Source of the DNA: CF-118 sp035689345
GTDB lineage: Bacteria; Chloroflexota; Dormibacteria; Dormibacterales; Dormibacteraceae
DNA: 29,304 nucleotides
Direction: 5' to 3'
NCBI GenBank assembly: GCA_035689345.1
Contig: DASSLR010000068.1
Coordinates: 1-29,304 of the forward strand
The notes under the pieces were generated by a model. The model had not been told where the DNA came from and searched no databases. It was given only the letters and a program-made list of their open reading frames with translations. Every line of letters begins with the position of its first letter. Position 1 is the first letter of the stretch. Position numbers and translations under genes: made by a program. Below, one piece after another: positions 15,309 through 22,851 of this stretch.

Positions 15309-16660
15309 GCGAAGAGAGGCTGGCCGTGGACATCCGCGACGCCTTCGAGGACGTCTACGAGCCCAACCCCGGGCTCGAGGAACGCGTGGTGGCGGCGATC
15401 CCCTGGGAGGAGCCGCGCCGGCGCACGTTCACCCGGCCGCGGCTGGCCGGCGCTTTCGCGGGCGCGATCGCGGCGGCCGTCATCGTGATCCTGGTCGCAC
15501 CGACGGTCCTGACCCGGCTGAACATCGGGTTCCCGGGCCTGGGCGGCGCCGGCGAGCCTCCCGCCTACTCCCTGGCGGCGGTCAGCGGAAGCTCGGTCTT
15601 CGTGATCCAGCGGGGCGGCGCCCCCCAGAACCTGCTCCTGCAGTCGCCCGACGGCGGCCGCACGTGGATGGTGCGCCTGCGTTTCGACGGCGTGTATGAC
15701 GGCATGCAGATGTACGGCAAGACCGGCTTCATCTGGGCCATCAACATGGACTTTGCTCCGTGCGGCGGGTCGGGCCAGCCCGCCTGCCAGCCACCCACGC
15801 ACAACCTTCGGCTGTTCCGCACGGACGATGGTGGATCGACCTGGACCGCTCTCCCTTCGCCCGTTTTCGCGGCCAACGACGTCTTCTTCCTGGACGGCCT
15901 GCGCGGCTGGGTCGATTCGGGCTCGCCGATGACCGGGCTCGGCAACGACACCCTGTACGTCACGACGGACGGCGGCCAGACGTGGAACCTCGTCGGGGCG
16001 CTGCCGGAGTCGGCGCCGATGGGTTGGGTGTTTGGCGTCGGCAACTATCACGTGACGTTCAGCAGCCCGCTGCGAGGCTGGTACCTCGGCAACGGCACTC
16101 TGTTCACCACGGCCGACGGCGGGCACACGTGGACCCAGGTTCGCGTCGAGACATACACGTTCGGCGGCCTGCCTGTGCTCGCGGGCAAGACCCTCACCTT
16201 CACGCAACCCGTGTTCAACGGCGAGGAAGGCATCCTGCCCGTCGCGTTTCGTGACCCCTCCGGCCCCGACAACGCGACCGCCAACCACATCGACTTCTTC
16301 TTCTCTCACGATGGAGGCGCCACCTGGAGCGACCAGGCCCGCGGCGCTCCCGCCGGTTTCGCACCGGTCGGCGACATCCTGTCGATCACGATCCTGGACC
16401 CGCAGCACGTCTGGCTCACCAGCCAGTCGGAGTCCGGCGGCGACAACGTGCAGGCCGGGCCGGCGGTCGCCGGGACCAGCGATGGCGGCGTGAGCTGGAC
16501 GGTGACGAAGATGTCGTGGCGGATCCTGCAGATGACCTTCCGCGACGCCACGCACGGCTTTGCGCTGGACGTGACTGGCGAGAACAACGTGAACGGCATC
16601 CTCTCGACGTCGGACGCGGGCGCGACGTGGCAGCGCGTGACGGTGCCGGTGTTCAGCTAG
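15305..16660 (+). CDS. Membrane-anchored seven-Asp-box beta-propeller protein; probable sensor/anti-sigma partner of the ECF factor
   Basis: A 451-aa type II membrane protein: a cytoplasmic tail of about 45 residues (MSEERLAVDIRDAFEDVYE), one transmembrane helix at about 46-69, then an extracellular propeller. Seven Asp-boxes are visible in order: SPDGGRTW, TDDGGSTW, TTDGGQTW, TADGGHTW, SHDGGATW, TSDGGVSW and TSDAGATW, consistent with a seven-bladed Ycf48/sortilin-like fold. It starts at the ATG at 15305, overlapping the ECF sigma stop, the usual layout of sigma/anti-sigma pairs. The cytoplasmic tail lacks the HxxxCxxC zinc anti-sigma motif, so sigma binding would use a different short segment. 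Sensing of a glycan or other extracellular ligand is inference; a plain surface-binding protein is the alternative. Confidence 0.8.
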   Translation: MSEERLAVDIRDAFEDVYEPNPGLEERVVAAIPWEEPRRRTFTRPRLAGAFAGAIAAAVIVILVAPTVLTRLNIGFPGLGGAGEPPAYSLAAVSGSSVFVIQRGGAPQNLLLQSPDGGRTWMVRLRFDGVYDGMQMYGKTGFIWAINMDFAPCGGSGQPACQPPTHNLRLFRTDDGGSTWTALPSPVFAANDVFFLDGLRGWVDSGSPMTGLGNDTLYVTTDGGQTWNLVGALPESAPMGWVFGVGNYHVTFSSPLRGWYLGNGTLFTTADGGHTWTQVRVETYTFGGLPVLAGKTLTFTQPVFNGEEGILPVAFRDPSGPDNATANHIDFFFSHDGGATWSDQARGAPAGFAPVGDILSITILDPQHVWLTSQSESGGDNVQAGPAVAGTSDGGVSWTVTKMSWRILQMTFRDATHGFALDVTGENNVNGILSTSDAGATWQRVTVPVFS

Positions 16661-16668
16661 ACGAATCG

Positions 16669-16729
16669 CGCGTCTGTATACAAACGCGTGAAATTCGGCC
16701 GGAATTCAATGCGTTTGTATGCAAACGCG
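16669..16729. promoter_or_regulatory. Cluster of three near-palindromes upstream of the redox operon (candidate operator)
   Basis: Site 1 (16669-16688) has half-sites CGCGTCTGTA and TACAAACGCG, 9 of 10 matching. Site 2 (16710-16729) has TGCGTTTGTA and TGCAAACGCG, 8 of 10 matching, with perfect GCGTTTG/CAAACGC arms. A third (16689-16708, TGAAATTCGG and CCGGAATTCA) sits between them. The centres of sites 1 and 2 are 41 bp apart, about four helical turns, so dimers would bind the same face. The TGTATACA core resembles GntR-type operators. The cluster ends 23 nt before the preferred start of the PPOX gene. Confidence 0.62.
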
Positions 16730-16752
16730 TGATCTATGTAACCTTCGAGGCA

Positions 16753-17145
16753 GTGCCGGACGCGAGCATCCCCGAGAGTCATCGTGACCTTCTGCAGTCG
16801 AAGGTGGCGATGCTGGCCACGGTCGGTCCAACCGGTCGCCCGCAGCTCTCGGCCCTCTGGTTCGCGGCCGACGGCGAGACGGTGAAGATCTCGCTCAACA
16901 CGTCGCGGCAGAAGACGAAGAACCTCAAACGCAATCCGGCCGTCAGCCTGATGCTGATGGACCACGCCAACCCGATGCGCTATGTCGAGCTGCGCGGCCA
17001 CGCCGAGCTGGAGCCCGACCCGGATTACGAGTTCGCCAGCGTGATAGGCGCGAAGTACGGCGTCGACCTGAGGACGCGGGACAGGCCGGGCGAGCAGCGA
17101 GTGGTCGTCACGATTCACCCCGACCGCGTGCGCACCTACGGATGA
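16753..17145 (+). CDS. Pyridoxamine 5'-phosphate oxidase-like split-barrel protein, probable F420-dependent
   Basis: A 130-aa protein of the PPOX-class F420-dependent group: IPESHRDLL, then LATVGPTGRPQLSALWF, then the Lys-rich KTKNLKRNPAVSLML block that contacts cofactor phosphates, and a final VTIHPDRVRTYG. The fold is a split beta-barrel dimer that binds F420 or FMN and reduces small organic substrates. The chosen start is the GTG at 16753 (MPDASIPESHRD), which best fits family length. A GTG at 16729 would add eight residues but begins inside the palindrome cluster and has no ribosome-binding site; GAGG before 16753 is close (2 nt), so neither start is certain. First gene of a four-gene operon; the next starts 4 nt later. 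Confidence 0.85.
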   Translation: MPDASIPESHRDLLQSKVAMLATVGPTGRPQLSALWFAADGETVKISLNTSRQKTKNLKRNPAVSLMLMDHANPMRYVELRGHAELEPDPDYEFASVIGAKYGVDLRTRDRPGEQRVVVTIHPDRVRTYG

Positions 17146-17149
17146 CCGC

Positions 17150-17899
17150 TTGAAGCTCGCCGGCGTTGAGATCGCGCGCATCGGCCTCGGCACCAACCGC
17201 CTGACCAACACGCCCGCCAACGTGCGCTTCATCAAGGCGGCGGTGGACGCCGGCGTGCAGCTCATCGACACCGCCCACCTCTACACCGGCGGCAAGAGCG
17301 AGGAGACGATCGGCGAAGCCCTGTCGCCGCCACACGATGGGGTCGTCATCGCCACCAAGGGAGGGGTCAACGGCGGCGCCCCCGATGTCATCCGAGCCGA
17401 GATCCAGGAGAGCCTGCGCAAGCTGCGCGCCAAACGAATCGACCTCTACTACCTCCACCGCGTCGATGCGAACGTGCGCCTGGAGGACAGCCTCGGCGCG
17501 ATCAAGGAATCGGTGGACGACGGCGTGATAGGCGCCGTCGGCCTGTCCCAGGTCGGGGTCGAGCAGATCGAGCGTGCGCGCCGGATCGTGCCCGTCGCGG
17601 TCGTGCAGAACATGTACAACCTGGGCGAGCGGCAGAACGACCCTGTGGTCGATTACTGCACGCGTGAAGGCATCCCGTTCGTGGCGTTCTACCCGCTCCA
17701 CGGTGTCGAGGGCGGTCGCGCTGAGGAAATCGCGCGGCGCCTCCATGCGACCACGCATCAGATCGCGCTCGCGTGGTTGCTGAAGCGCTCGCCGGTGATG
17801 CTCGCGATCCCCGGCACACTCTCGCTTGGACACCTCCAGGAGAACCTGGCGGCGCAGAAGCTCGAGCTCACGGACAAGGACTTCGAGGCGCTGCGATGA
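17150..17899 (+). CDS. Aldo/keto reductase
   Basis: A 249-aa TIM-barrel NAD(P)H-dependent oxidoreductase. The catalytic tetrad is complete: Asp and Tyr in IDTAHLYTGGKSEETIGEAL, Lys in VVIATKGG, His in DLYYLHRVD. The C-terminal cofactor region VMLAIPGTLSLGHLQENL is also recognisable. The chain is shorter than the common 280-330 aa, mainly through short loops. Translation appears to begin at the TTG at 17150, 4 nt after the PPOX stop; no ATG or GTG fits. The stop overlaps the next gene (ATGA). The carbonyl substrate is unknown. Co-transcription with two probable F420 enzymes and a dehalogenase-like protein suggests a catabolic or detoxification route for an organic compound. Confidence 0.9.
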   Translation: MKLAGVEIARIGLGTNRLTNTPANVRFIKAAVDAGVQLIDTAHLYTGGKSEETIGEALSPPHDGVVIATKGGVNGGAPDVIRAEIQESLRKLRAKRIDLYYLHRVDANVRLEDSLGAIKESVDDGVIGAVGLSQVGVEQIERARRIVPVAVVQNMYNLGERQNDPVVDYCTREGIPFVAFYPLHGVEGGRAEEIARRLHATTHQIALAWLLKRSPVMLAIPGTLSLGHLQENLAAQKLELTDKDFEALR

Positions 17900-18804
17900 C
17901 GGGCCTGCTGCTGCCGTCTCGCGAGGTGCTGCTGTGGGCGAACAGCGACTTCGCGTCGCTCGTCGACATCGCGCGCGACGCCGAGGCCGCCGGCTACGAC
18001 TCGGTGTGGGTGGGCGACTCGCTGCTCGCCCGGCCTCGAGGCGAGCCGCTCTTGTTGCTCGCCGCCGTCGCCGCCGCGACCCAGCGCGTGCATCTGGGAA
18101 CCGCGGTCCTGCTTCCGCTGCTGCGCCATCCCGTCTCCCTCGCGCACCAGGTCGCGACGGTCGATCGCGTCTCGCGCGGCCGCCTCATCCTTGGCATCGG
18201 ACCAGGCGCCGAGCTGCCCGGCACCCACGCGGAGCTGAAGTCGGTGGGAGTCCCGAGCGACCGGCGCGTGACGGGAATGGTCGATGCCGTCGACCGCGCG
18301 CGTCGCCTCTGGCGCGGCGAGGAGACCGGCGTCGACCTCCAGCCCCGGCCCTTCACCCCGGGTGGCCCGCCCGTCTGGGTGGGCGGCACGGGCCCGCGCA
18401 TGCTGCGCCTGACCGGCGAGCGCTTCGACGGCTGGCTGCCGCTCAGCCCCACACCGGCGGACTACGCGAAAGGCTTGCAGTCGGTCCGCGCTGCGGCCGA
18501 GCGTGCCGGCCGCGACCCGGATTCCATCGCCACCGGCGTCTACCTGACGGTGGCCGTGGCGGACGACCAGCAAACCGGCGCGAAGGACCTAGACGCGTAC
18601 ATGCTCGCTTACTACGGCGTGCCGGCCGAGGCGATGGCGCGGGGCATGGCGCTGCACGGAGGCACTGTCGAGTCGGCGGCCGAATGGTTCGCCGCGTATC
18701 GCGCCGCCGGCGCGCATCACCTCGTCCTGCGACTCGCGCGCCCACACCTGACCGACTACGGGGCCACGGTGCGGAAGCTGCTGGAGCTCGCTCACGCGTC
18801 CTGA
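17896..18804 (+). CDS. LLM-class (luciferase-like) flavin/F420-dependent oxidoreductase
   Basis: A 302-aa bacterial-luciferase-like TIM barrel. Recognisable blocks are AEAAGYDSVWVGDSLLARP, VHLGTAVLLPLLRHP, HQVATVDRVSRGRLILGIGPG, PPVWVGGTGPRMLRLTGERFDGWLP (split here by eye into the VGGTGP and FDGWLP motifs) and the helical C-terminal region. Members near this sequence commonly use F420 and act as dehydrogenases or reductases rather than light emitters. The ATG at 17896 overlaps the aldo/keto reductase stop, so translation is coupled. The substrate is not predictable. The stop at 18802-18804 is followed at once by the coding frame of a HAD protein that lacks a normal start codon. Confidence 0.9.
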   Translation: MTGLLLPSREVLLWANSDFASLVDIARDAEAAGYDSVWVGDSLLARPRGEPLLLLAAVAAATQRVHLGTAVLLPLLRHPVSLAHQVATVDRVSRGRLILGIGPGAELPGTHAELKSVGVPSDRRVTGMVDAVDRARRLWRGEETGVDLQPRPFTPGGPPVWVGGTGPRMLRLTGERFDGWLPLSPTPADYAKGLQSVRAAAERAGRDPDSIATGVYLTVAVADDQQTGAKDLDAYMLAYYGVPAEAMARGMALHGGTVESAAEWFAAYRAAGAHHLVLRLARPHLTDYGATVRKLLELAHAS

Positions 18805-18805
18805 C

Positions 18806-19504
18806 GTAAGCGCGCTCACCTTAGACGTCTTCGGCACAGTCGTCGACTGGCGCACCGGCGTTATCGCCGAAGCAGCCAAGCTGGGCGCCGCGCGCGGGGT
18901 CGAGGCCGACTGGGCCAGGCTCGCGGACATGTGGCGCGGCCTGTACGCGCCGTACATGGGCCGCGTGCGCCTCGGACAGCTTCCGTGGACCAACTTCGAT
19001 CGCCTGCACCGGGCGTCGCTGGGAGAGGTGCTGCGCGATCTTGGCGTCGATGGTTTCAACGACGCCGACAAAGAAGAGCTGACGCTGGCATGGGAGCGGC
19101 TGCCGCCGTGGCCCGACGCGATCGAAGGTCTTCAGCGCCTGCGCGCCCGCTACACGGTGTCCACCCTTTCCAACGGGAACCGTTCCCAGCAGCAGGCGCT
19201 CGTCAAATTCGCCGGCCTGCCCTTCGATCGCCTGCTGTCAGCCGAGGACTTCCGGCACTACAAGCCGGACCCCGAGATCTACCTCGGCGCCGCCGAGGCG
19301 CTCGGCGTGCCGCCGGATCGCGTGCTGATGGTCGCCGCCCACAAGGGCGACCTGCGCGCCGCCCAGGCGGCGGGGCTGCGGACGGCGTTCGTCGAACGTC
19401 CCCTGGAGAAAGGACCCGGTGGAGGGGCCGACATGCTGCCCGACCCTGAATCCGACCTCGAGGCGACCAGCTTCGTCGACCTGGCCGCGCAGCTCGACGC
19501 CTGA
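18806..19504 (+). CDS. HAD-superfamily hydrolase, haloacid dehalogenase type II-like; start codon not canonical
   Basis: All four HAD motifs are present: I, LDVFGTVVDW with the nucleophilic Asp; II, Ser in VSTLSNGN; III, Lys in HYKPDPEIY; IV, acidic and DLRAA in VAAHKGDLRAAQAAGL, ending in the GLRTAFVERP block typical of type II haloacid dehalogenases. Such enzymes hydrolyse 2-haloacids, though many paralogues are phosphatases. The frame is open from 18752, but no ATG, GTG or TTG occurs before the ATG at 18929, which would lose motif I and kill the enzyme. I place the N-terminus at GTA 18806 (reads VSALTLDVFG), where homologues would begin; GTA may be a mutated or misread GTG. Last gene of the redox operon; it ends directly against the convergent LuxR-cyclase gene. 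Confidence 0.78.
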   Translation, partial: VSALTLDVFGTVVDWRTGVIAEAAKLGAARGVEADWARLADMWRGLYAPYMGRVRLGQLPWTNFDRLHRASLGEVLRDLGVDGFNDADKEELTLAWERLPPWPDAIEGLQRLRARYTVSTLSNGNRSQQQALVKFAGLPFDRLLSAEDFRHYKPDPEIYLGAAEALGVPPDRVLMVAAHKGDLRAAQAAGLRTAFVERPLEKGPGGGADMLPDPESDLEATSFVDLAAQLDA

Positions 19505-22500
19505 TCAGCCCTGCCAGTCGACCTCGGCCGCCTCGACCGGTTCCTTGATCCCCTTCAACGCCAGCTTCTTCAATCCCGTCAGCGGCCGGCCACTCGCCTC
19601 CAGCGCCTCGCGCGAGGCGATGATCTCGTCAGGCCCTGCCGCAGCGCACAGGCGCGCGGCCCGATGCACCGCCGCCCCACGCACAGACGAATCTGACGTG
19701 CTCACCTCGCCGACGTGCAGGCCGATCCTCACCTGCGGCGCGTAGCCGTGCAGCCGCCGGTGCGAGTCCAGCCGGCGCTGGATGGCGATCGCGCAGTCGG
19801 TCGCTTCGCGCCCCATCTCGAACACGACGAAGAAGCCGTCGCCGGCATGGTCGATCTCGCGGCCGTGGTGCTCCTCGAAGGTGCGGCGCATCTCTCCGTC
19901 GAGCCAGGCGCTGAGGTTGTTCCACGCCGCGTCACCGATCACCTCGACGAGGCGGGTCGAATCCGCGAGGTCCGTGAACATGAGCGCCTTGCGCGAGGTC
20001 TGCGGCCGGCCCTGGCTGATCAGCGCGCCGCGCAGCTCGTCGCGGGTCCGGATCTCGAGCTTGTCGTACACGTGGCGGAGGTGGTACTCGACCGTCTTCG
20101 GGCTGAGGTACAGCTTGGCCGCCGCCTCGCGAGTGCTCGAGCCTTCCGCCAGCGTCAGCGCCACCTGAAGCTCCTGCGGCGTCAGCTGCTGCCGGAAGCG
20201 ATCGTCGCGGACTCGCGCGGTCTCGCCGCTGGCTTCGAGCTCGGAGCGCGCGCGGTCCGACCACGGTGACGCGCCGAGCTGGTCGAAGGTCTTGAGCGCT
20301 GCGCGCAGCTGTTTGCGCGCGTCGACGCGCCGGCGGGTCCGGCGGAGGCGCTCGCCGTAGTAGAGGTGAGTGCGCGCGCGCTCGAAGGCATCAGGCGTGC
20401 CCTCGTGATGGCGAAGGGCGGCTTCGAACTCTTCGGCGTACGAGCTGTCGTCCGCGAGCAGGGCGCGGGCTCGCGCCGCGCGAGCCTGTGCGAACGGCAG
20501 GCCTTTATCCCGCGCTGTGCGGGAATAGTCGTCGCTCATCTTCTGCGCCTCCTCGGTGCGTCCGAGGTGGACCAGCGCGTCGACCATGTCCGGTGCAGGT
20601 GCGATGTCCGGGTCGTCGACCGCCATCTGTTCCAGGACCGTCGCGCACTCGACGAAGTGCGCGATCGCGGCCTGCGGGTTGCCGAGGCCGAGCTCGAGCT
20701 GTCCGAGCGCGATCATCGACCACGCCGCGAAGAAGCCCATGCCGTACTGCTCCGACACCTGGCGCGCCTCCGCGGCGTGCGTCCTGCATTCCTCGACACG
20801 GCCTTCGAGGGCGTCCAGCCATGCCATGCCGGCCGTCGCGCCGGCGAGCCACGTGAACTGAGTGGTCTCGCGCGCGACGCGCTCCGACTCTTCGTACTGC
20901 GCGCGCGCGATCGACCAGCGATCGGTGGCGGCGGCGTCGCGTCCCAGCATGAACAGCACCATCGGCAGCGCCGCCGTGGGCGCCCGCTCGCGCGCCTGCC
21001 TCAGCGCGCGGTCGAGGAGCTCGCGGCCGGCCTCAGCCTCGCGCAGGAAGAGACCGGCGGTGCCTGTGCACATCAGCAGCAGCGGGTCGGCGCTGTCGGC
21101 CTTGACCCTGGCGAAGAGCGGAACGCTCTCGCGCAGCCGCCGCGGGCCGTCCGGGCCACGCCCCGCGAGAATGGCGAGCGCCCCGTAGGCAACTTGCGCG
21201 AAGATCGCGAGCTCGGGCGGATCGTCCTCTTTCAGGAGCGCGAGCGCCCGCGTGGCCGCGGCCAGCCTCTCCCCTGGGCGTCCCGCCCAGAATGTCGACA
21301 GGGCGGCGTCGGCGAAGATGCGAATCGCCTTCAACCGGTCGAGCGGTTCGATGGCCGATGCGGCGGCCGTCTGCATCGCGTAACCCTCCGCCACCGAACC
21401 CCTACGCATCGCGATGTGGGCGTCGAGACTGTCGATGTCGACAAGCAACTCGGTCGAGGTCGTGAGCCTTCGGGCGGCTGCCAGCAGATCGAGCGACCGA
21501 TCGGCATCGCCGGCGAGCCAGGCGTTCTCGGCGGCCCGGAACGATCTCTCGGCGCGCAGCCCCGAGTCTTCGGTGAGCCGCGCGGATTCCGCGAGCGCGG
21601 CCGAGGCAGACCTGTACGCGGTGCTCTTTTGGGCACGCTGCGCCGCCTGTGCCAGCGCCTCGGCAGCCTCCGCGTCCCATCCGGTGGCGGCGGCGGCCAG
21701 GTGCCAGGCGCGCCGGTCGGCGTCATCGGCGCCTGTCATGACGGAGGCCAGCGCGGCATGGGCCGCACGCCTCTCCGCGGGCGCAGCGGCGTGATAGATC
21801 GCGGCCCGCGCGAGTGGATGGACGAATTCGACGCGGTCGCCGAGGACCTGGACGAGCGAAGACGCTGCCTCGGCCGCCTCGACCGCCGCGGTCTCGATCC
21901 CCACCCTGGAAGCCGCCCGGCGCACGAGGCCGAGATCCGAGACGCCGGACGCGGACATGATGACCAGAACCTGCCGTGCTCCGGCCGCGAGACCGTCCGC
22001 CCGGCGCAGGTAGGCGCGCTCCACGCTTGTGGCCACGGGCAGGTCGAGGTGTGGCGAGCCGGCGGCCGGCGAGTCGCTTCGCGCGAGCTCCACCAGCGCC
22101 AGCGGGTTGCCTCCGGTGGCCCTCAAGAGGCGGTCGAGCGAGTCATGACTCGGGGGGACCGTCGCGAGCTTCTCGAGCAGGTGCGACGCGGCGTCCTCGT
22201 CCAGGCCTGCGAGCTTGATCTCCGGCCAGCCCGACGCGAGGAACGGCGAGTCATGCCCCTCGCGCACGGCGACGAGGATCGCTACCGGGTCCGCGACCAG
22301 CCGGCGGGCGGCAAAGGCGATGGCCTCGGCCGATGCAGGGTCCAGCCAGTGGGCGTCGTCCACCGTCATCAGCAGCGGTCCCTGCTCGGCGTACGCCGAG
22401 ATCAGGCCGAGCACGGCCGCGCCGACGATGAGCCGGTCGGCTTCGATGCGTTCGCCGAGTCCGAGAGACGAGCGAAGGGCCGCCGCATGCACGCCTGGCA

Positions 22501-22750
22501 GTCGATCCAGCAGGCCCAGCGCGGGCCGCAACAGCTCGTTCAGCCCGGCGAAGGGCACGTCGGCCTCGAACTCGACGCCGTGCGCGGCGAGGACGCGCAT
22601 CCCCTCCGCCTGTGCCACCGCGTGCTCGAGGAGAGCCGACTTGCCGATGCCGGGCTCGCCCCGGATCACCAGCCTGGAGCTCCTTCCGAGCCGAGCGGCG
22701 GCCAGGGCCTCGTTCACCGCCTGGGTCTCGGATTCGCGGCCGAAGAGCAC
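19505..22750 (-). CDS. Giant regulator: STAND/AAA ATPase + helical repeats + LuxR helix-turn-helix + class III cyclase-like domain
   Basis: A 1081-aa protein, GTG start at 22750 (MLFGRESE). Residues 1-300 form an ATPase with Walker A GEPGIGKS (31-38) and Walker B-like LLMTVDDAHWLD. A long Ala/Glu-rich helical-repeat region reaches about 840. A LuxR/GerE-type DNA-binding domain follows at about 854-919 (LTPQELQVALTLAEG, SPKTVEYHLRHVYDKLEI). The last 162 residues are a cyclase-homology domain with both metal-site Asp (FTDLADST, HAGDGFF). The substrate-selecting Lys is Asp and the transition-state Asn is His (AAVHRAARL), so it probably senses or has altered chemistry rather than being a normal cyclase. 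LAL-type regulators usually end at the helix-turn-helix; the cyclase tail is the odd part. It is divergent from a methyltransferase across a palindrome. Confidence 0.88.
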   Translation of the reverse strand: MLFGRESETQAVNEALAAARLGRSSRLVIRGEPGIGKSALLEHAVAQAEGMRVLAAHGVEFEADVPFAGLNELLRPALGLLDRLPGVHAAALRSSLGLGERIEADRLIVGAAVLGLISAYAEQGPLLMTVDDAHWLDPASAEAIAFAARRLVADPVAILVAVREGHDSPFLASGWPEIKLAGLDEDAASHLLEKLATVPPSHDSLDRLLRATGGNPLALVELARSDSPAAGSPHLDLPVATSVERAYLRRADGLAAGARQVLVIMSASGVSDLGLVRRAASRVGIETAAVEAAEAASSLVQVLGDRVEFVHPLARAAIYHAAAPAERRAAHAALASVMTGADDADRRAWHLAAAATGWDAEAAEALAQAAQRAQKSTAYRSASAALAESARLTEDSGLRAERSFRAAENAWLAGDADRSLDLLAAARRLTTSTELLVDIDSLDAHIAMRRGSVAEGYAMQTAAASAIEPLDRLKAIRIFADAALSTFWAGRPGERLAAATRALALLKEDDPPELAIFAQVAYGALAILAGRGPDGPRRLRESVPLFARVKADSADPLLLMCTGTAGLFLREAEAGRELLDRALRQARERAPTAALPMVLFMLGRDAAATDRWSIARAQYEESERVARETTQFTWLAGATAGMAWLDALEGRVEECRTHAAEARQVSEQYGMGFFAAWSMIALGQLELGLGNPQAAIAHFVECATVLEQMAVDDPDIAPAPDMVDALVHLGRTEEAQKMSDDYSRTARDKGLPFAQARAARARALLADDSSYAEEFEAALRHHEGTPDAFERARTHLYYGERLRRTRRRVDARKQLRAALKTFDQLGASPWSDRARSELEASGETARVRDDRFRQQLTPQELQVALTLAEGSSTREAAAKLYLSPKTVEYHLRHVYDKLEIRTRDELRGALISQGRPQTSRKALMFTDLADSTRLVEVIGDAAWNNLSAWLDGEMRRTFEEHHGREIDHAGDGFFVVFEMGREATDCAIAIQRRLDSHRRLHGYAPQVRIGLHVGEVSTSDSSVRGAAVHRAARLCAAAGPDEIIASREALEASGRPLTGLKKLALKGIKEPVEAAEVDWQG

Positions 22751-22753
22751 GGA

Positions 22754-22776
22754 AGTAATTCTCGCGAGGAATTACT
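22754..22776. promoter_or_regulatory. Perfect inverted repeat in the LuxR-cyclase/methyltransferase divergent region
   Basis: AGTAATTC (22754-22761) and GAATTACT (22769-22776) are perfect 8-bp arms around a 7-nt CG-rich centre. The AT-rich arms stand out in this GC-rich context. The repeat ends 3 nt before the GTG of the LuxR-cyclase gene and lies 75 nt upstream of the methyltransferase, a good place for an operator that controls both. A hairpin at the 5' end of the regulator mRNA is the alternative. Confidence 0.58.
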
Positions 22777-22851
22777 AGGGGGGCCACCTGATGCGATCCC
22801 GCCCGCGCAAACCTAGCTTCGAGGCATCCCAAAACACGGAGGTGCCTTCCA

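Noticed and set aside
16669..16729. The palindrome cluster as a terminator for the sigma/propeller operon
   Set aside because: No U-run follows on either strand, and the symmetry and spacing suit protein binding; some hairpin effect cannot be excluded.
20366..22816. Long open frame on the plus strand opposite the LuxR-cyclase gene
   Set aside because: Arg/Gly/His-rich composition without motifs; an antisense shadow of a well-supported GC-rich gene.
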